64,000 nt of DNA, from NCBI RefSeq assembly GCF_003634825.1, contig NZ_RBXD01000001.1:642501-706500 (forward strand), written 5' to 3'. Below, piece by piece: positions 19,692-31,760 of the stretch. The notes under the pieces are model-generated. The model made no database searches, was not told the origin of the DNA, and was given only the letters and a program-made list of their open reading frames with translations. Positions within the stretch are counted from its first letter, which is position 1. Every line of letters begins with the position of its first letter. The DNA comes from Flavobacterium sp. 123. GTDB lineage: Bacteria > Bacteroidota > Bacteroidia > Flavobacteriales > Flavobacteriaceae. Position numbers and translations under genes: made by a program.

Positions 19692-19994
19692 TTATGCTTG
19701 TCCTGCGGGACCAAAATTTAGAGGAATTGGAGCCTGTTCAGTATCTTTAATTTCACCATAAGCGACTTCAAAACGATGAATATTCTCTCCAATAGCTTTC
19801 AACAATCTTTTGGCATGTTGCGGTGTCAAGACAATTCTTGATTTAACCTTGGCCTTTGGTATACCTGGCATAATACTCACAAAATCTAAAACAAACTCAG
19901 ATGAGGAGTGATTAATGATTGCTAAATTAGAATAAATTCCTTCAGCTGTTTTTTCATCAAGCTCTATATTGATTTGTTCTTGTTGGTTGCTCAT
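19692..19994 (-). CDS. DUF3467 family protein
   Basis: 100 residues, cytosolic, with no signal or membrane segment. The recognisable family core runs from INIELDEKTAEGIYSNLA through INHSSSEFVLDFVSIMPG to RIVLTPQHAKRLL. The function of the family is unknown. It follows rpoC on the same strand after a 94-bp gap that holds a large hairpin, so it may be the last gene of the rpo transcript or its own unit; the adjacency to rpoC is common in Flavobacteria (from memory, not checked). Confidence 0.88.
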   Translation of the reverse strand: MSNQQEQINIELDEKTAEGIYSNLAIINHSSSEFVLDFVSIMPGIPKAKVKSRIVLTPQHAKRLLKAIGENIHRFEVAYGEIKDTEQAPIPLNFGPAGQA

Positions 19995-20002
19995 ATTTTA
20001 AA

Positions 20003-20090
20003 AATTTAAAAATTGAAAGATTTAATGATTTAAAAATTCAAAGACTATCTGGACAATCTTCAAATTTTTAAATCTTTCAATCTATAAATT
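20003..20090. repeat. Long imperfect palindrome between rpoC and the DUF3467 gene
   Basis: Arms at 20003-20024 and 20069-20090 are 22 bases long with two mismatches (core ATTGAAAGATTTA / TAAATCTTTCAAT). The right arm reaches into the rpoC stop codon. The inner part repeats the words AAAAATT and TTCAAA. It has no T-run, so it is more likely an RNA-processing or stability element than an intrinsic terminator. Confidence 0.65.
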
Positions 20091-23000
20091 AGTATATATA
20101 CTCTTCTTTATTAGCCATCATTTCATTGTAATCTTCTTTAGAACCTACAATAGTATGATCATATTCTCTCATACCTGTACCAGCAGGGATTCTATGACCT
20201 ACAATTACATTTTCTTTCAATCCTTCTAAGTAATCCACTTTACCTGCTACAGCAGCTTCGTTTAATACTTTAGTAGTTTCTTGGAAAGAAGCTGCAGAAA
20301 TAAATGATTTAGTTTGAAGAGATGCTCTTGTAATACCTTGTAAAACTGGAGTTGCAGTTGCTGTAATAACATCACGTGCAACAACTAAGTTTTTATCAGT
20401 ACGTTTCAATAAAGAGTTTTCATCACGCAATTGACGAGGAGTAATGATTTGACCTGCTTTTAAATTAGCAGAATCACCTTCATCCTCAACCACTTTCATT
20501 CCGTATAATTTATCGTTTTCAAGAATAAAATCTTTTGTATGAATCAATTGATCTTCTAAGAACAATGTATCACCTGGATCTTGAACTCTTACTTTACGCA
20601 TCATTTGACGAATAACAACTTCAAAGTGTTTGTCATTGATTTTTACCCCTTGTAAACGGTATACCTCTTGAATTTCATTTACCAAGTACTGTTGAACAGC
20701 AGCTGGACCTTGAATTCTTAAAATATCATCTGGTGTAATTGCACCATCAGACAAAGGAACACCTGCTCTAACGAAGTCATTCTCTTGAACAAGAATTTGA
20801 CTTGAAAGTTTTACTAGGTATTTCTTAACCTCACCAAATTTAGATTCGATAACAATTTCACGGTTACCTCTTTTAATTTTTCCAAAAGAAACAACACCAT
20901 CGATCTCAGAAACCACAGCTGGGTTTGAAGGATTACGAGCCTCTAACAACTCTGTAATTCTTGGAAGACCTCCCGTGATATCTCCTGATTTAGAAGAACG
21001 ACGAGGGATTTTTACCAATACCTTACCAGCTTTAATTTTCTCACCGTTTTCAACCATCAAGTGGGCTCCAACTGGTAAGTTGTAAGAACGAATCAATTCA
21101 CCTTCTTTACCGTAAACCAATAAAGTTGGAATTAATTTTTTGTTTCTTGCTTCAGAGATTACTTTTTCTTGGAAACCAGTTTGCTCATCAATTTCAACCA
21201 TGAAAGATTGACCTTGCTCTAAATCTTCGTAAGCAATTTTACCAGTAAACTCAGAAACGATAACTCCATTATATGGATCCCATTTACAGATTACATCTCC
21301 TTTTACAACAGACTGACCGTCTTTTACAAAAATACTTGAACCGTAAGGAATATTATTAGTACTTAATAAAATACCTGTTTTCTCGTCAACTAATTTCAAT
21401 TCAGTAGAACGTGATACAACAATATCAACCGCATTACCTTCATTGTCTTCGCCTTTAACCGTTTTTAAATCTTCGATTTCAAGTTTACCATTAAATCTTG
21501 TAATGATGCTTGATTCTTCAGAAATACCACCCGCAACCCCACCAACGTGGAAGGTACGTAATGTCAACTGTGTACCAGGCTCACCAATAGACTGTGCAGC
21601 AATTACACCAACAGCTTCACCTCTTTGTGTCATTTTTCCAGTAGCTAAGTTTCTACCGTAACATTTAGCACAAATACCTTTTAAAGCTTCACAAGTTAAT
21701 GGAGAACGAACTTCTACTTTTTCAATTGGAGAAGCTTCAATAGTTCTCATAATTGCTTCCGTAATTTGTTGTCCTGATTCAACTAAAACTTCATTATTCA
21801 AAGGATTAATAACATCTTGCAATGCAACACGTCCTAAAATTCTTTCTCCTAATGATTCAACGATTTCTTCGTTTTTCTTTAAAGCAGAAACTTCAACACC
21901 TCTTAATGTTCCACAATCCTCGATGTTTACAATAACGTCTTGAGAAACGTCATGTAATCTTCTTGTCAAGTATCCTGCATCGGCAGTTTTAAGAGCGGTA
22001 TCCGCAAGACCTTTACGAGCACCGTGAGTAGAGATAAAGTACTCAAGGATAGAAAGACCTTCTTTAAAGTTAGAAAGGATCGGGTTTTCAATAATTTCAC
22101 CACCACCAGCATTTGATTTTTTTGGCTTAGCCATCAAACCACGCATACCAGTTAACTGACGAATTTGTTCTTTAGATCCCCTTGCTCCAGAATCAAGCAT
22201 CATATACACTGAGTTGAAACCTTGTTGGTCTTCTCTAATGTTTTTCATTGCTAATTCTGTCAATTGAGCATTTGTTGAAGTCCATACATCAATAACTTGG
22301 TTGTAACGTTCGTTATTGGTAATAAGACCCATATTATAATTTGCAGAAATTCCTTCAACTTGCTCTCTAGCATCTGCAATTAATTCACCTTTTCTTTCTG
22401 GAATTTTGATATCCCCTAATGAGAATGACAATCCACCTTTAAATGCGAATTTGTATCCCATATCTTTCATATTGTCCAAGAAAGCAGCTGTAGTAGGTAC
22501 ATCAGTAACGCTTAATACGTGACCGATAATATCTCTAAGGTTTTTCTTAGTCAATACATCATTGATATAACCTGCAGCTTCTGGAACTACTTCATTAAAC
22601 AATACACGACCAGCAGTTGTTTTTACGATTTGGTAAACCAACTCTCCAGCTTCATTAAAATCTTTTGCTCTAATTTTCACAGAAGCATTCAATTCTAATT
22701 TTCCTTCGTTTAATGCAATATTTACTTCTTCAGCAGAATAAAAAGTTAAGCCTTCACCTAAAATTTTCAATTCTGGAGTAGACAAACGTTCTTTGGTCAT
22801 ATAGTAAAGACCAAGTACCATGTCCTGAGAAGGTACCGTAATTGGAGCACCGTTAGCAGGATTCAAGATATTGTGAGAAGCCAACATTAATAATTGTGCT
22901 TCCAAAATAGCTTCTGGTCCTAATGGTAAGTGAACCGCCATTTGATCCCCATCAAAATCCGCATTAAATGCCGTACAAACTAAAGGGTGCAATTGGATTG

Positions 23001-24402
23001 CTTTTCCTTCAATTAATTTTGGTTGGAATGCCTGAATACCAAGTCTGTGCAAAGTAGGAGCACGATTCAGTAATATTGGGTGTCCTTTAATAACATTTTC
23101 AAGGATATCCCAAACTACAGGCTCTTTTTTGTCTATTATTTTCTTAGCTGATTTAACTGTTTTAACAATACCTCTTTCAATCAATTTACGGATAACAAAA
23201 GGTTTGTATAGTTCAGATGCCATATCTTTTGGGATACCACATTCGAACAATTTCAATTCAGGTCCAACAACAATTACCGAACGAGCAGAATAATCCACAC
23301 GTTTTCCAAGTAAGTTTTGACGGAAACGTCCTTGCTTACCTTTTAAGGAATCAGATAATGATTTTAATGGTCTGTTTGATTCTGTTTTAACAGCAGATGC
23401 TTTACGTGTATTATCGAAAAGTGAATCTACAGATTCTTGCAACATACGTTTTTCGTTTCTCAAGATAACTTCTGGAGCTTTAATCTCCATTAATCTTTTC
23501 AAACGGTTGTTACGTATAATTACACGACGGTATAAGTCATTTAAATCTGAAGTTGCAAAACGACCTCCATCAAGTGGAACTAACGGACGTAATTCTGGTG
23601 GAATAACTGGTACCACTTTCATAATCATCCATTCTGGACGATTCTCACGGTTCAAGTTAGACTCACGGAAAGATTCAACAACTTGTAATCTTTTTAATGC
23701 TTCCGTTTTACGTTGTTTAGACGTTTCATTGTTTGCATTGTGTCTCAATTGGTAAGACAAGGCATCAAGATCAATTCTTGCTAATAAATCCATAATACAT
23801 TCTGCTCCCATTTTGGCAACAAATTTATTAGGATCAAAATCATCAAGATACTGATTGTCTGCTGGAAGAGTATCTAAAATATTTAAATATTCTTCTTCAG
23901 TCAAAAAGTCTAATCTTTGTAATGATTCTCCTTCTGCGTTTTTAGCAATACCTGCTTGAATAACTACGTATCTTTCGTAGTAAATGATCATATCTAATTT
24001 CTTAGATGGAAGACCTAAGATATACCCAATTTTATTTGGAAGTGAACGGAAATACCAAATATGAGCAATTGGCACAACAAGATTGATGTGACCTACTCTA
24101 TCTCTACGTACTTTTTTCTCTGTTACTTCAACACCACAACGGTCACAAATGATTCCTTTGTAGCGTATTCTTTTATATTTTCCACAAGCACATTCAAAAT
24201 CCTTAACAGGTCCGAAGATTCTTTCGCAAAAAAGTCCGTCACGTTCTGGTTTGTGTGTTCTGTAGTTGATAGTCTCCGGCTTTAATACTTCACCTCTTGA
24301 TTCTTTCAAGATAGATTCAGGAGAAGCTAGTCCTATCGAAATTTTGTTAAACCTTTTTATTGGGTTTTTATCTTTATTGTTGTTATTTCTATTGTTCATC
24401 AT
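20089..24402 (-). CDS. rpoC: RNA polymerase subunit beta'
   Basis: Catalytic clamp subunit of RNA polymerase, 1437 residues. The N-terminal zinc ribbon contains [19 protein letters not shown] (near residue 68), the active-site Mg loop is [12 protein letters not shown], and the second zinc site is in [14 protein letters not shown]. The bridge helix and trigger loop follow with [16 protein letters not shown]. There is no sign of frameshift. Two ATGs stand in tandem at 24402 and 24399; either can serve. It follows rpoB on the same strand after an unusually long gap of 314 bp rich in dyad repeats. Confidence 0.99.
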   Translation of the reverse strand: MMNNRNNNNKDKNPIKRFNKISIGLASPESILKESRGEVLKPETINYRTHKPERDGLFCERIFGPVKDFECACGKYKRIRYKGIICDRCGVEVTEKKVRRDRVGHINLVVPIAHIWYFRSLPNKIGYILGLPSKKLDMIIYYERYVVIQAGIAKNAEGESLQRLDFLTEEEYLNILDTLPADNQYLDDFDPNKFVAKMGAECIMDLLARIDLDALSYQLRHNANNETSKQRKTEALKRLQVVESFRESNLNRENRPEWMIMKVVPVIPPELRPLVPLDGGRFATSDLNDLYRRVIIRNNRLKRLMEIKAPEVILRNEKRMLQESVDSLFDNTRKASAVKTESNRPLKSLSDSLKGKQGRFRQNLLGKRVDYSARSVIVVGPELKLFECGIPKDMASELYKPFVIRKLIERGIVKTVKSAKKIIDKKEPVVWDILENVIKGHPILLNRAPTLHRLGIQAFQPKLIEGKAIQLHPLVCTAFNADFDGDQMAVHLPLGPEAILEAQLLMLASHNILNPANGAPITVPSQDMVLGLYYMTKERLSTPELKILGEGLTFYSAEEVNIALNEGKLELNASVKIRAKDFNEAGELVYQIVKTTAGRVLFNEVVPEAAGYINDVLTKKNLRDIIGHVLSVTDVPTTAAFLDNMKDMGYKFAFKGGLSFSLGDIKIPERKGELIADAREQVEGISANYNMGLITNNERYNQVIDVWTSTNAQLTELAMKNIREDQQGFNSVYMMLDSGARGSKEQIRQLTGMRGLMAKPKKSNAGGGEIIENPILSNFKEGLSILEYFISTHGARKGLADTALKTADAGYLTRRLHDVSQDVIVNIEDCGTLRGVEVSALKKNEEIVESLGERILGRVALQDVINPLNNEVLVESGQQITEAIMRTIEASPIEKVEVRSPLTCEALKGICAKCYGRNLATGKMTQRGEAVGVIAAQSIGEPGTQLTLRTFHVGGVAGGISEESSIITRFNGKLEIEDLKTVKGEDNEGNAVDIVVSRSTELKLVDEKTGILLSTNNIPYGSSIFVKDGQSVVKGDVICKWDPYNGVIVSEFTGKIAYEDLEQGQSFMVEIDEQTGFQEKVISEARNKKLIPTLLVYGKEGELIRSYNLPVGAHLMVENGEKIKAGKVLVKIPRRSSKSGDITGGLPRITELLEARNPSNPAVVSEIDGVVSFGKIKRGNREIVIESKFGEVKKYLVKLSSQILVQENDFVRAGVPLSDGAITPDDILRIQGPAAVQQYLVNEIQEVYRLQGVKINDKHFEVVIRQMMRKVRVQDPGDTLFLEDQLIHTKDFILENDKLYGMKVVEDEGDSANLKAGQIITPRQLRDENSLLKRTDKNLVVARDVITATATPVLQGITRASLQTKSFISAASFQETTKVLNEAAVAGKVDYLEGLKENVIVGHRIPAGTGMREYDHTIVGSKEDYNEMMANKEEYIY

Positions 24403-24716
24403 AGTTTTTACTATTGATTTATTTGCAATTAAAAAATTGATTCTAGTTTTAGTCTAAAGTCAAATGTCATAAAGTTTTTAAAGTAAAAAATAACTTTAAA
24501 CTTTGGACTTTCAAACTTTCTACTTAAACACTTCCTCGGGTTACTTCTCTAAACTTCAAACAAATTTTGAAGTGCTAATTATATAGACTATATAAAAAAT
24601 CGGAACGGTTTACGGGTCTAAATCCTAAAAACTCTTTAAAAAAAGTGTTCAGTATTCAGAAGTTAGTGTTCAGCTTATCACTGATTACTAAATACTGAAC
24701 ACTGAATACTAAAATG
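24403..24716. other. 314-bp rpoB-rpoC spacer with dyad repeats
   Basis: No ORF is present. Two different A+T-rich palindromic stretches lie here: one of the iterated words AAAGT/ACTTT (arms about 24451-24484 and 24493-24523, imperfect) and one of the words AGTGTTCAG/AGTATTCAG (13-bp perfect arms at 24644-24656 and 24691-24703). The spacer is long for genes that are normally closely linked, so it may regulate the rpoB:rpoC ratio, or be passive repeat DNA. Confidence 0.6.
24644..24703. repeat. Iterated-word palindrome downstream of rpoB
   Basis: AGTGTTCAGTATT at the left pairs perfectly with AATACTGAACACT at the right; between and beyond them the word GTGTTCAG / CTGAATAC is repeated in variants. 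Confidence 0.65.
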
Positions 24717-27700
24717 CTATTCTTCTAAACGAATATCTAAACCAAGACCTTTCAATTCATGCATTAATACATTGAATGATTCTGGCAATCCTGGTTCTGG
24801 CATAGACTCTCCCTTAACGATAGCTTCGTAAGTTTTAGCTCTACCAATAACATCATCAGATTTAACAGTCAAGATTTCTCTAAGTGTACTTGATGCTCCA
24901 TAAGCTTCAAGTGCCCAAACCTCCATCTCTCCAAAACGTTGACCTCCAAATTGCGCTTTACCTCCTAAAGGTTGTTGCGTAATTAATGAGTATGGTCCGA
25001 TTGAACGTGCGTGCATCTTATCATCAACCATGTGTCCTAATTTCAACATATAGATAACACCAACAGTTGCTGCTTGATGGAAACGTTCTCCAGTTCCACC
25101 ATCATAAAGATGTGTATGTCCAAAACGTGGTACTCCAGCTTCGTCAGTCAATTCATTGATTTGATCTAGAGTTGCTCCATCAAAAATTGGTGTAGCAAAT
25201 TTTCTACCCAAGTTTTGTCCAGCCCAACCAAGAACCGTTTCATAAATTTGACCAATGTTCATACGTGAAGGTACCCCAAGTGGGTTCAACACGATATCAA
25301 CAGGTGTTCCGTCTTCAAGGAAAGGCATATCTTCATGACGAACAATACGAGCAACAATACCTTTGTTACCGTGACGTCCTGCCATTTTATCCCCAACTTT
25401 CAGTTTACGTTTTTTAGCGATATAAACTTTAGCTAATTTCAAAATTCCAGCTGGTAATTCATCTCCAACTGTAATTGTGAATTTCTCTCTACGTAACGCA
25501 CCTTGTAAATCGTTCAATTTAATTTTATAGTTATGAATTAAATCATTAACCATTTTATTAGTTACATCATCAGCAACCCATTGACCTTTACTTAAGTGAG
25601 CGAAATCTTCTACAGCATAAAGCATTTTTTGAGTATATTTTTTACCTTTTGGTAAAACTTCTTCACCCAAATCATTCATTACACCTTGAGAGGTTTTTCC
25701 GTTTACGATCAAGAAAAGTTTTTCAACTAATTTGTCTTTTAATTCAACAAATTTAACTTCAAACTCCATTTCAAGTGCTCCTAAAGCATCTTTATCTTGA
25801 GTACGTTTACGTTTATCTTTTACTGCTCTTGCAAACAATTTTTTGTCTAAAACAACACCGTGTAAAGATGGAGACGCTTTCAATGAAGCATCTTTAACAT
25901 CACCTGCTTTATCCCCGAAGATTGCACGAAGCAATTTCTCTTCTGGAGTAGGATCCGATTCTCCTTTTGGTGTAATTTTTCCGATAAGAATGTCGCCAGG
26001 TTTAACTTCAGCTCCAATTCTAATCATACCATTTTCATCTAAATCTTTAGTAGCTTCTTCAGAAACGTTTGGTATATCGTTCGTCAATTCTTCGTTACCT
26101 AATTTAGTATCTCTAACTTCTAATGAATAATCATCCACGTGAATAGAGGTAAAAATATCGTCACGAACTACTTTCTCAGAAATAACAATCGCATCCTCAA
26201 AGTTGTATCCTTTCCATGGCATGAACGCTACTTTTAGGTTACGACCTAAAGCTAATTCTCCATTTTGAGTTGCATACCCTTCTGACAATACTTGACCAAG
26301 AACAACTCTATCACCTTTTCTTACAATAGGTTTCAAGTTGATACTTGTTCCTTGATTGGTTTTTCTAAATTTAATTAGATTGTATGTTTTTTCATCTGCT
26401 TCAAAACTTACCATTCTTTCTTCTTCAGAACGATCGTATTTTATAGTGATGATATTAGCATCAACGTATTCTACAGTTCCGTCTCCTTCAGCGTTAATTA
26501 AAACTCTAGAATCAGAAGCAACTTGACGCTCTAATCCAGTTCCAACAATAGGAGCTTCAGGACGAATTAATGGTACAGCTTGACGCATCATGTTAGATCC
26601 CATCAAGGCTCTATTCGCATCATCATGTTCCAAGAACGGAATCAAAGAAGCAGAGATAGAAGCAATTTGATTTGGAGCAACGTCAGTATAATCAACATTA
26701 GTTGGTTCGATTACTGGGAAATCACCTTCTTGACGAGCAATTACGTTATCGGCAGTAATTTTTCCTGTAGCATCCATTTCGATATTTGCTTGCGCAATCA
26801 TCATTCCTTCTTCTTCTTCAGCGCTTAAGTAAATTGGAGTAGCATTTAAATCTACAGTTCCATTAGTTACTTTACGGTAAGGTGTTTCGATGAAACCCAT
26901 TCCGTTAACTTTAGCATAAACACCTAAAGATGAAATCAAACCAATGTTTGGTCCCTCAGGAGTTTCAATCGGACATAAACGACCGTAATGCGTATAGTGA
27001 ACGTCACGAACCTCAAATCCAGCTCTTTCTCTCGAAAGTCCACCTGGTCCTAGCGCAGATAATCTTCTTTTGTGCGTAATCTCAGCCAATGGATTCGTTT
27101 GATCCATAAATTGAGATAACTGGTTTGTTCCGAAGAAAGAGTTGATAACTGATGATAATGTTTTAGCATTAATCAAATCAATTGGTGTAAACACCTCGTT
27201 ATCTCTAACGTTCATTCTCTCACGAATAGTTCTCGCCATACGCGCTAAACCAACACCGAATTGTTGAGACAATTGTTCACCAACTGTTCTAACACGACGG
27301 TTTGATAAGTGATCAATATCATCAATCTCTGCTTTAGAGTTGATTAATTCAATCAAATATTTTACAATGGTAATGATATCTTCTTTGGTAAGCACTTGCT
27401 TTTCCATTGGGATATCTAAACCAAGTTTTTTGTTCATTCTATAACGACCTACTTCACCTAAGTTGTAACGTTGGTCAGAGAAGAACAATTTATCTATAAT
27501 ACCACGAGCAGTTTCTTCATCAGGCGGTTCTGCGTTACGCAATTGTCTGTAGATATGCTCAACAGCTTCTTTTTCAGAGTTTGTTGGATCTTTTTGTAGC
27601 GTATTGTGAATGATTGCATAATCACCTTGATTAGCATCTTCTTTATGCAACAAAATAGATTTAACGTTAGAATCAATGATTTCTTCTACATTATCTTTGT

Positions 27701-28529
27701 CGATAATGGTGTCTCTATCAAGGATAATCTCGTTACGTTCGATAGAAACTACTTCTCCAGTATCTTCATCCACGAAATCTTCATGCCATGTATTTAAAAC
27801 ACGTGCAGCTAATTTTCTACCGATGTATTTTTTAAGTCCTGTTTTAGAAACTTTAATTTCCTCAGCTAAGTCGAAAATCTCAAGGATATCCTTGTCTCTT
27901 TCGAAACCAATTGCACGGAATAAAGTTGTAACAGGTAATTTTTTCTTTCTATCGATATAAGCGTACATAACGCTATTGATATCTGTTGAAAATTCTATCC
28001 AAGAACCTTTAAAAGGAATTACTCTGGCAGAATATAATTTAGTTCCATTTGCATGGAATGATTGTCCAAAGAAAACACCTGGAGATCGGTGAAGTTGAGA
28101 AACAACAACACGTTCAGCACCATTGATAACAAAAGTACCACTAGGCGTCATGTAAGGAATTGTACCGAGGTAAACATCCTGAACAATAGTTTCAAAATCT
28201 TCGTGCTCTGGATCTGTACAATATAGTTTTAACCTTGCTTTTAAAGGTACGCTATACGTAAGACCTCTTTCTATACATTCTTGAATTGTATAACGTGGTG
28301 GATCTACAAAATAATCTAGGAATTCCAATACAAAATTATTTCTTGTATCTGTAATTGGAAAGTTTTCCATGAAGGTGTTGTATAACCCTTCGTTGCCTCT
28401 TTCATCAGATTTAGTTTCTAATTGAAAAAAATCTTTAAAAGATTTAACCTGAACATCTAGAAAATCTGGATAGTCAGGAATATTTTTTGTAGAGGCAAAA
28501 TTCAATCTTTCAGTCTGATTTGTTATCAT
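24717..28529 (-). CDS. rpoB: RNA polymerase subunit beta
   Basis: Core polymerase subunit, 1270 residues from the ATG at 28529; the TTG just before it is a less likely start. The fork/rifampicin region reads [19 protein letters not shown] then [20 protein letters not shown]. It carries the unaltered Gln, Asp, His and Ser positions of a rifampicin-sensitive form, as far as I can judge by eye. The C-terminal [18 protein letters not shown] is present. It lies downstream of rplL behind a strong hairpin attenuator. Complete, no frameshift. Confidence 0.99.
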   Translation of the reverse strand: MITNQTERLNFASTKNIPDYPDFLDVQVKSFKDFFQLETKSDERGNEGLYNTFMENFPITDTRNNFVLEFLDYFVDPPRYTIQECIERGLTYSVPLKARLKLYCTDPEHEDFETIVQDVYLGTIPYMTPSGTFVINGAERVVVSQLHRSPGVFFGQSFHANGTKLYSARVIPFKGSWIEFSTDINSVMYAYIDRKKKLPVTTLFRAIGFERDKDILEIFDLAEEIKVSKTGLKKYIGRKLAARVLNTWHEDFVDEDTGEVVSIERNEIILDRDTIIDKDNVEEIIDSNVKSILLHKEDANQGDYAIIHNTLQKDPTNSEKEAVEHIYRQLRNAEPPDEETARGIIDKLFFSDQRYNLGEVGRYRMNKKLGLDIPMEKQVLTKEDIITIVKYLIELINSKAEIDDIDHLSNRRVRTVGEQLSQQFGVGLARMARTIRERMNVRDNEVFTPIDLINAKTLSSVINSFFGTNQLSQFMDQTNPLAEITHKRRLSALGPGGLSRERAGFEVRDVHYTHYGRLCPIETPEGPNIGLISSLGVYAKVNGMGFIETPYRKVTNGTVDLNATPIYLSAEEEEGMMIAQANIEMDATGKITADNVIARQEGDFPVIEPTNVDYTDVAPNQIASISASLIPFLEHDDANRALMGSNMMRQAVPLIRPEAPIVGTGLERQVASDSRVLINAEGDGTVEYVDANIITIKYDRSEEERMVSFEADEKTYNLIKFRKTNQGTSINLKPIVRKGDRVVLGQVLSEGYATQNGELALGRNLKVAFMPWKGYNFEDAIVISEKVVRDDIFTSIHVDDYSLEVRDTKLGNEELTNDIPNVSEEATKDLDENGMIRIGAEVKPGDILIGKITPKGESDPTPEEKLLRAIFGDKAGDVKDASLKASPSLHGVVLDKKLFARAVKDKRKRTQDKDALGALEMEFEVKFVELKDKLVEKLFLIVNGKTSQGVMNDLGEEVLPKGKKYTQKMLYAVEDFAHLSKGQWVADDVTNKMVNDLIHNYKIKLNDLQGALRREKFTITVGDELPAGILKLAKVYIAKKRKLKVGDKMAGRHGNKGIVARIVRHEDMPFLEDGTPVDIVLNPLGVPSRMNIGQIYETVLGWAGQNLGRKFATPIFDGATLDQINELTDEAGVPRFGHTHLYDGGTGERFHQAATVGVIYMLKLGHMVDDKMHARSIGPYSLITQQPLGGKAQFGGQRFGEMEVWALEAYGASSTLREILTVKSDDVIGRAKTYEAIVKGESMPEPGLPESFNVLMHELKGLGLDIRLEE

Positions 28530-28724
28530 CAATGGAGAAAATTTTGATTTTAAAAAAGTAATTTTTTGTGTAAAACACTGTTTAATATATACTTTCCTTA
28601 ATTTATAACCAGTACATCTTTAAAAATAAACCAGGAAATCAGTTCATTTTTTTCTTCGTATTTGGTTAAAAGCTTTTTCGTATTTTAAACTATTTTATAA
28701 TAAAACTGGATATAATTTTATTAT

Positions 28725-28772
28725 ACGAAAAATGGTTTAGGCCATTGGACGCAGTTGTCCAAGGCCTAAACC
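28725..28772 (-). terminator. Attenuator hairpin between rplL and rpoB
   Basis: On the minus strand GGTTTAGGCC-TTGGAC and GTCCAATGGCCTAAACC form a 16-17 bp stem with one bulge and a six-base loop, followed by only a short T-run. It lies directly after rplL, the place where E. coli has a partial terminator that lowers rpoBC relative to ribosomal-protein mRNA. Confidence 0.75.
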
Positions 28773-28793
28773 TAGTTTAAAACTATGTTTGAA

Positions 28794-29165
28794 TTATTTT
28801 AATTCAACTACAGCTCCAGCTTCTTCTAAAGATTTTTTAAGCCCTTCAGCTTCTTCTTTAGAAACACCTTCTTTTACATTGCTTGGTGCGCTATCAACTA
28901 CATCTTTAGCTTCTTTCAAACCTAAACCTGTAAGTTCTTTAACTAATTTTACAACTGCTAATTTAGAAGCACCAGCTTCTTTCAATACAACTGTAAATTC
29001 AGTTTGAGCTTCTTCAGCAGCACCATCACCACCACCAGCAGCAACTACTACAGCTGCAGCAGCAGGCTCAATACCATACTCGTCTTTTAATATTGTTGCT
29101 AATTCGTTAACTTCTTTTACAGTTAAATTAACTAATTGTTCTGCGAATTGTTTCAAATCTGCCAT
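28794..29165 (-). CDS. rplL: 50S ribosomal protein bL12 (L7/L12)
   Basis: Stalk protein that recruits translation GTPases; 123 residues. N-terminal dimerisation domain (about 1-35), an Ala/Gly-rich hinge ([20 protein letters not shown]), then the C-terminal domain with [18 protein letters not shown] and the conserved end [10 protein letters not shown]. Second of the rplJ-rplL pair; a small hairpin lies in the gap from rplJ. Confidence 0.98.
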   Translation of the reverse strand: MADLKQFAEQLVNLTVKEVNELATILKDEYGIEPAAAAVVVAAGGGDGAAEEAQTEFTVVLKEAGASKLAVVKLVKELTGLGLKEAKDVVDSAPSNVKEGVSKEEAEGLKKSLEEAGAVVELK

Positions 29166-29228
29166 TTTTTCTATCGTTTTAAAATGATTTGTAAAATATA
29201 ATTTATTTATTGTGCGCGTTTTTTAAAT

Positions 29229-29253
29229 AAAAACTTGGGATACCCAGGTTTTT
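29229..29253 (-). terminator. Small terminator-like hairpin between rplJ and rplL
   Basis: AAAACCTGGG and CCCAAGTTTT (one G-U pair) with a three-base loop and T-run on the minus strand, beginning two bases after the rplJ stop codon. Because rplL must be made in excess of rplJ, it is more likely a processing/stability element than a full stop. Confidence 0.55.
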
Positions 29254-29254
29254 A

Positions 29255-29752
29255 CTATGCTTCAGCTCCTTCGCTAGCGAATTGGTTTTGAAGTGCAGAA
29301 ATAACTCTTTGTGCTGGTGATTGAAGTAATCCAATGATTTCGCCAATAAGTTCTTCTTTAGATTTAATAGTTGCTAATGCATCTAATTGATCATCTCCAA
29401 TGTAAACTTCAGCGTTAATATAAGCCCCTTTCAATATAGGTTTTGCTGATTTTTTTCTGAAGTCTTTGATAATTTTCCCAGGAGCGTTTGCAACATCTGA
29501 AATAAATATAGCGCTATTACCTGTCAATACAGAAGGTAAGTCACCATAATCATTATCAGAAGCCTCCATTGCTTTTGCAAGCAAAGTGTTTTTAACAACC
29601 TCTAATTTTATACCTGCTTTAAAACAAGCTCTTCTCAAATTTGAAGTTGTCTCTGCATTTAATCCAGAAATATCAGATACATAAATAATATTTGTACCAG
29701 CTAACTGTGCAGTTAAATCTTCAATCGCGATTGATTTTTCTTCTCTAGTCAT
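29255..29752 (-). CDS. rplJ: 50S ribosomal protein uL10
   Basis: Base of the ribosomal stalk that binds bL12 dimers; 165 residues. Start MTREEKSIAIEDLTAQLAG, the rRNA-binding core NLRRACFKAGIKLEVVKNTL, and a C-terminal helix ending SAEG-like SEGAEA for bL12 binding. It follows rplA by 22 bp. No obvious L10-leader structure was found in this short gap. Confidence 0.97.
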   Translation of the reverse strand: MTREEKSIAIEDLTAQLAGTNIIYVSDISGLNAETTSNLRRACFKAGIKLEVVKNTLLAKAMEASDNDYGDLPSVLTGNSAIFISDVANAPGKIIKDFRKKSAKPILKGAYINAEVYIGDDQLDALATIKSKEELIGEIIGLLQSPAQRVISALQNQFASEGAEA

Positions 29753-29774
29753 ACTAAAAATTATTAACTACCAA

Positions 29775-30464
29775 TTATACTGCTTTAGGATCCAACGCAA
29801 TTGCTGGACTCATTGTGCTTGTAAGGTGTATACCTTTAATATAGGTACCTTTAGCAGCAGTTGGCTTAAGTTTGATTAATGTTTGAATAATTTCGTGTGC
29901 ATTGTCATAAATTTGCTCAGCTCCAAAAGAAACTTTACCAATTCCTGCATGTACGATACCAGTTTTATCAACTTTGAAATCGATTTTACCAGCTTTAACT
30001 TCTTGAACAGCTTTTGCAACATCCATAGTTACAGTACCTGTTTTAGGGTTTGGCATTAAACCTCTAGGTCCTAAAATACGACCTAATGGACCTAATTTAC
30101 CCATTACAGCAGGCATAGTGATGATTACATCAACATCTGTCCAACCGTCTTTGATTTTTTGTAAATAGTCATCAAGACCTACATAGTCTGCACCAGCTTC
30201 TTTAGCTTCCGCTTCTTTATCTGGAGTAACTAATGCTAATACTTTAACATCTTTACCAGTTCCATGAGGTAATGTTACCACACCTCTAACCATTTGATTC
30301 GCTTTTCTTGGATCTACACCCAAACGAACTGCGATATCAACAGACTCATCAAATTTTGCAGAAGCTATAACTTTAATTAATGCAGCAGCATCTTTCAAAG
30401 AGTATAGTTTGTTCTTTTCAATTTTTGAAGCAGCCTCTTTTTGCTTTTTTGTCAATTTTGCCAT
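29775..30464 (-). CDS. rplA: 50S ribosomal protein uL1
   Basis: 229 residues, full length. Signature [19 protein letters not shown] in the second half and [13 protein letters not shown] [20 protein letters not shown] in the first. It binds 23S rRNA at the L1 stalk and in other bacteria represses its own operon. It lies 13 bp downstream of rplK on the same strand. Confidence 0.98.
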   Translation of the reverse strand: MAKLTKKQKEAASKIEKNKLYSLKDAAALIKVIASAKFDESVDIAVRLGVDPRKANQMVRGVVTLPHGTGKDVKVLALVTPDKEAEAKEAGADYVGLDDYLQKIKDGWTDVDVIITMPAVMGKLGPLGRILGPRGLMPNPKTGTVTMDVAKAVQEVKAGKIDFKVDKTGIVHAGIGKVSFGAEQIYDNAHEIIQTLIKLKPTAAKGTYIKGIHLTSTMSPAIALDPKAV

Positions 30465-30477
30465 GTCTTTCTCTTAA

Positions 30478-30915
30478 TTAAAAAGGAGCGTCTCCTGATA
30501 CAGTTATACCCATAGATCTAGCTGTTCCAGCAACCATACTCATTGCAGACTCCATAGTGAATGCATTTAAGTCAGGCATTTTGTCTTCAGCAATTGCTCT
30601 AATTTGTTCCCAAGTAACACTAGCTACTTTTTTACGATTAGGCTCACCAGAACCAGATTTTAGCTTTGCAGCTTCCATTAACTGAACTGCTGCTGGAGGA
30701 GTTTTTACAACAAAATCAAATGATTTGTCTTTATACACAGTAATTTGTACTGGGCATATTTTGCCAGGTTTATCTTGTGTTCTAGCATTAAATTGCTTAC
30801 AGAACTCCATGATGTTTACCCCAGCAGCTCCTAAAGCAGGTCCAACCGGTGGCGACGGATTCGCTGCACCTCCCTTAACTTGTAGTTTAACTACCTTACT
30901 AATTTCTTTAGCCAT
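30478..30915 (-). CDS. rplK: 50S ribosomal protein uL11
   Basis: 145 residues. N-terminal Pro-rich loop ([20 protein letters not shown]) that is the thiostrepton site, and the C-terminal rRNA-binding domain with [20 protein letters not shown]. It lies 68 bp downstream of nusG in the secE-nusG-rplKAJL-rpoBC order that is conserved across bacteria. Confidence 0.98.
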   Translation of the reverse strand: MAKEISKVVKLQVKGGAANPSPPVGPALGAAGVNIMEFCKQFNARTQDKPGKICPVQITVYKDKSFDFVVKTPPAAVQLMEAAKLKSGSGEPNRKKVASVTWEQIRAIAEDKMPDLNAFTMESAMSMVAGTARSMGITVSGDAPF

Positions 30916-30983
30916 TTTTTAAAAAATTTAACACTACAATTATTGGAAGCAATTGTAATGGATATTATAGATGTAACAAAAAA

Positions 30984-31535
30984 TTATACTTTTTCAACTT
31001 GCATAAAACTCAATTCTAATGGTGTTTTTCTTCCGAAAATTTTCACCATTACTTCAAGTTTACGCTTTTCTTCATTTATTTTTTCAACTGTACCGTTGAA
31101 ACCATTGAAAGGTCCATCAATAACCTTAACCGTTTCTCCTAAGTTGAAAGGGATAGCGCGAGTATCTGTATTTACAGCTAACTCATCTACTTTACCTAAC
31201 ATTCTATTAACCTCTGAAACTCTCAACGGAACCGGTTCTCCATTTTTAGTCTCTCCTAAAAACCCAATTACGCTTGTTATTGACTTAATAATATGAGGAA
31301 TTTCACCAACAAGGTTTGCTTCAATCATTACATACCCCGGAAAATATACTTTATCTTTAGATATTTTTTTACCTTCCTTTACAGTAACCACTTTTTCGGT
31401 AGGAACTAGAACTTGAGAAACATAATCACTCATTCCTAATCTAGCGATTTCAGTTTCAATATAAGCTTTCACTTTATTTTCTTGTCCACTTACTGCTCGA
31501 ACGACATACCACTTCTTTACATTATTATCTGTCAT
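30984..31535 (-). CDS. nusG: Transcription termination/antitermination factor NusG
   Basis: 183 residues from the ATG at 31535; the GTG just before it is in frame but less likely. The NGN domain starts KKWYVVRAVSGQENKVK and contains VYFPGYVMIEANL; the KOW domain is at GETVKVIDGPFNGFNGTVE. Links RNA polymerase to Rho or to the ribosome. Starts 10 bp after secE stops. Confidence 0.97.
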   Translation of the reverse strand: MTDNNVKKWYVVRAVSGQENKVKAYIETEIARLGMSDYVSQVLVPTEKVVTVKEGKKISKDKVYFPGYVMIEANLVGEIPHIIKSITSVIGFLGETKNGEPVPLRVSEVNRMLGKVDELAVNTDTRAIPFNLGETVKVIDGPFNGFNGTVEKINEEKRKLEVMVKIFGRKTPLELSFMQVEKV

Positions 31536-31545
31536 CACAAAAAAA

Positions 31546-31743
31546 TTAAGCTTTTATCCAGTTAAAAAATCCAGCTAATGCTTTTGCAAAAATTTCATCT
31601 ACTCCCCAAGTTGCCAAAGCGAATAATACTGAAAAAACAGCAACAACAATTGTTAGACGTTGCACTTCAGCCCAAGCTGGCCAAGTTACATTTGATTTTA
31701 ATTCTTCAAATGCTTCCGATATGTAATTAACAACTTTTGTCAT
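31546..31743 (-). CDS. secE: Preprotein translocase subunit SecE
   Basis: 65 residues with one membrane segment (TIVVAVFSVLFALATWGV). The amphipathic helix before it has the family pattern EELKSNVTWPAWAEVQR. Part of the SecYEG channel in the inner membrane. It lies between tRNA-Trp and nusG, as in most bacteria. Confidence 0.95.
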   Translation of the reverse strand: MTKVVNYISEAFEELKSNVTWPAWAEVQRLTIVVAVFSVLFALATWGVDEIFAKALAGFFNWIKA

Positions 31744-31760
31744 TATGATATATTTTTTTG

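Noticed and set aside
28530..28532. TTG as the rpoB start
   Set aside because: The adjacent ATG at 28529 is the better start in a genome that favours ATG.
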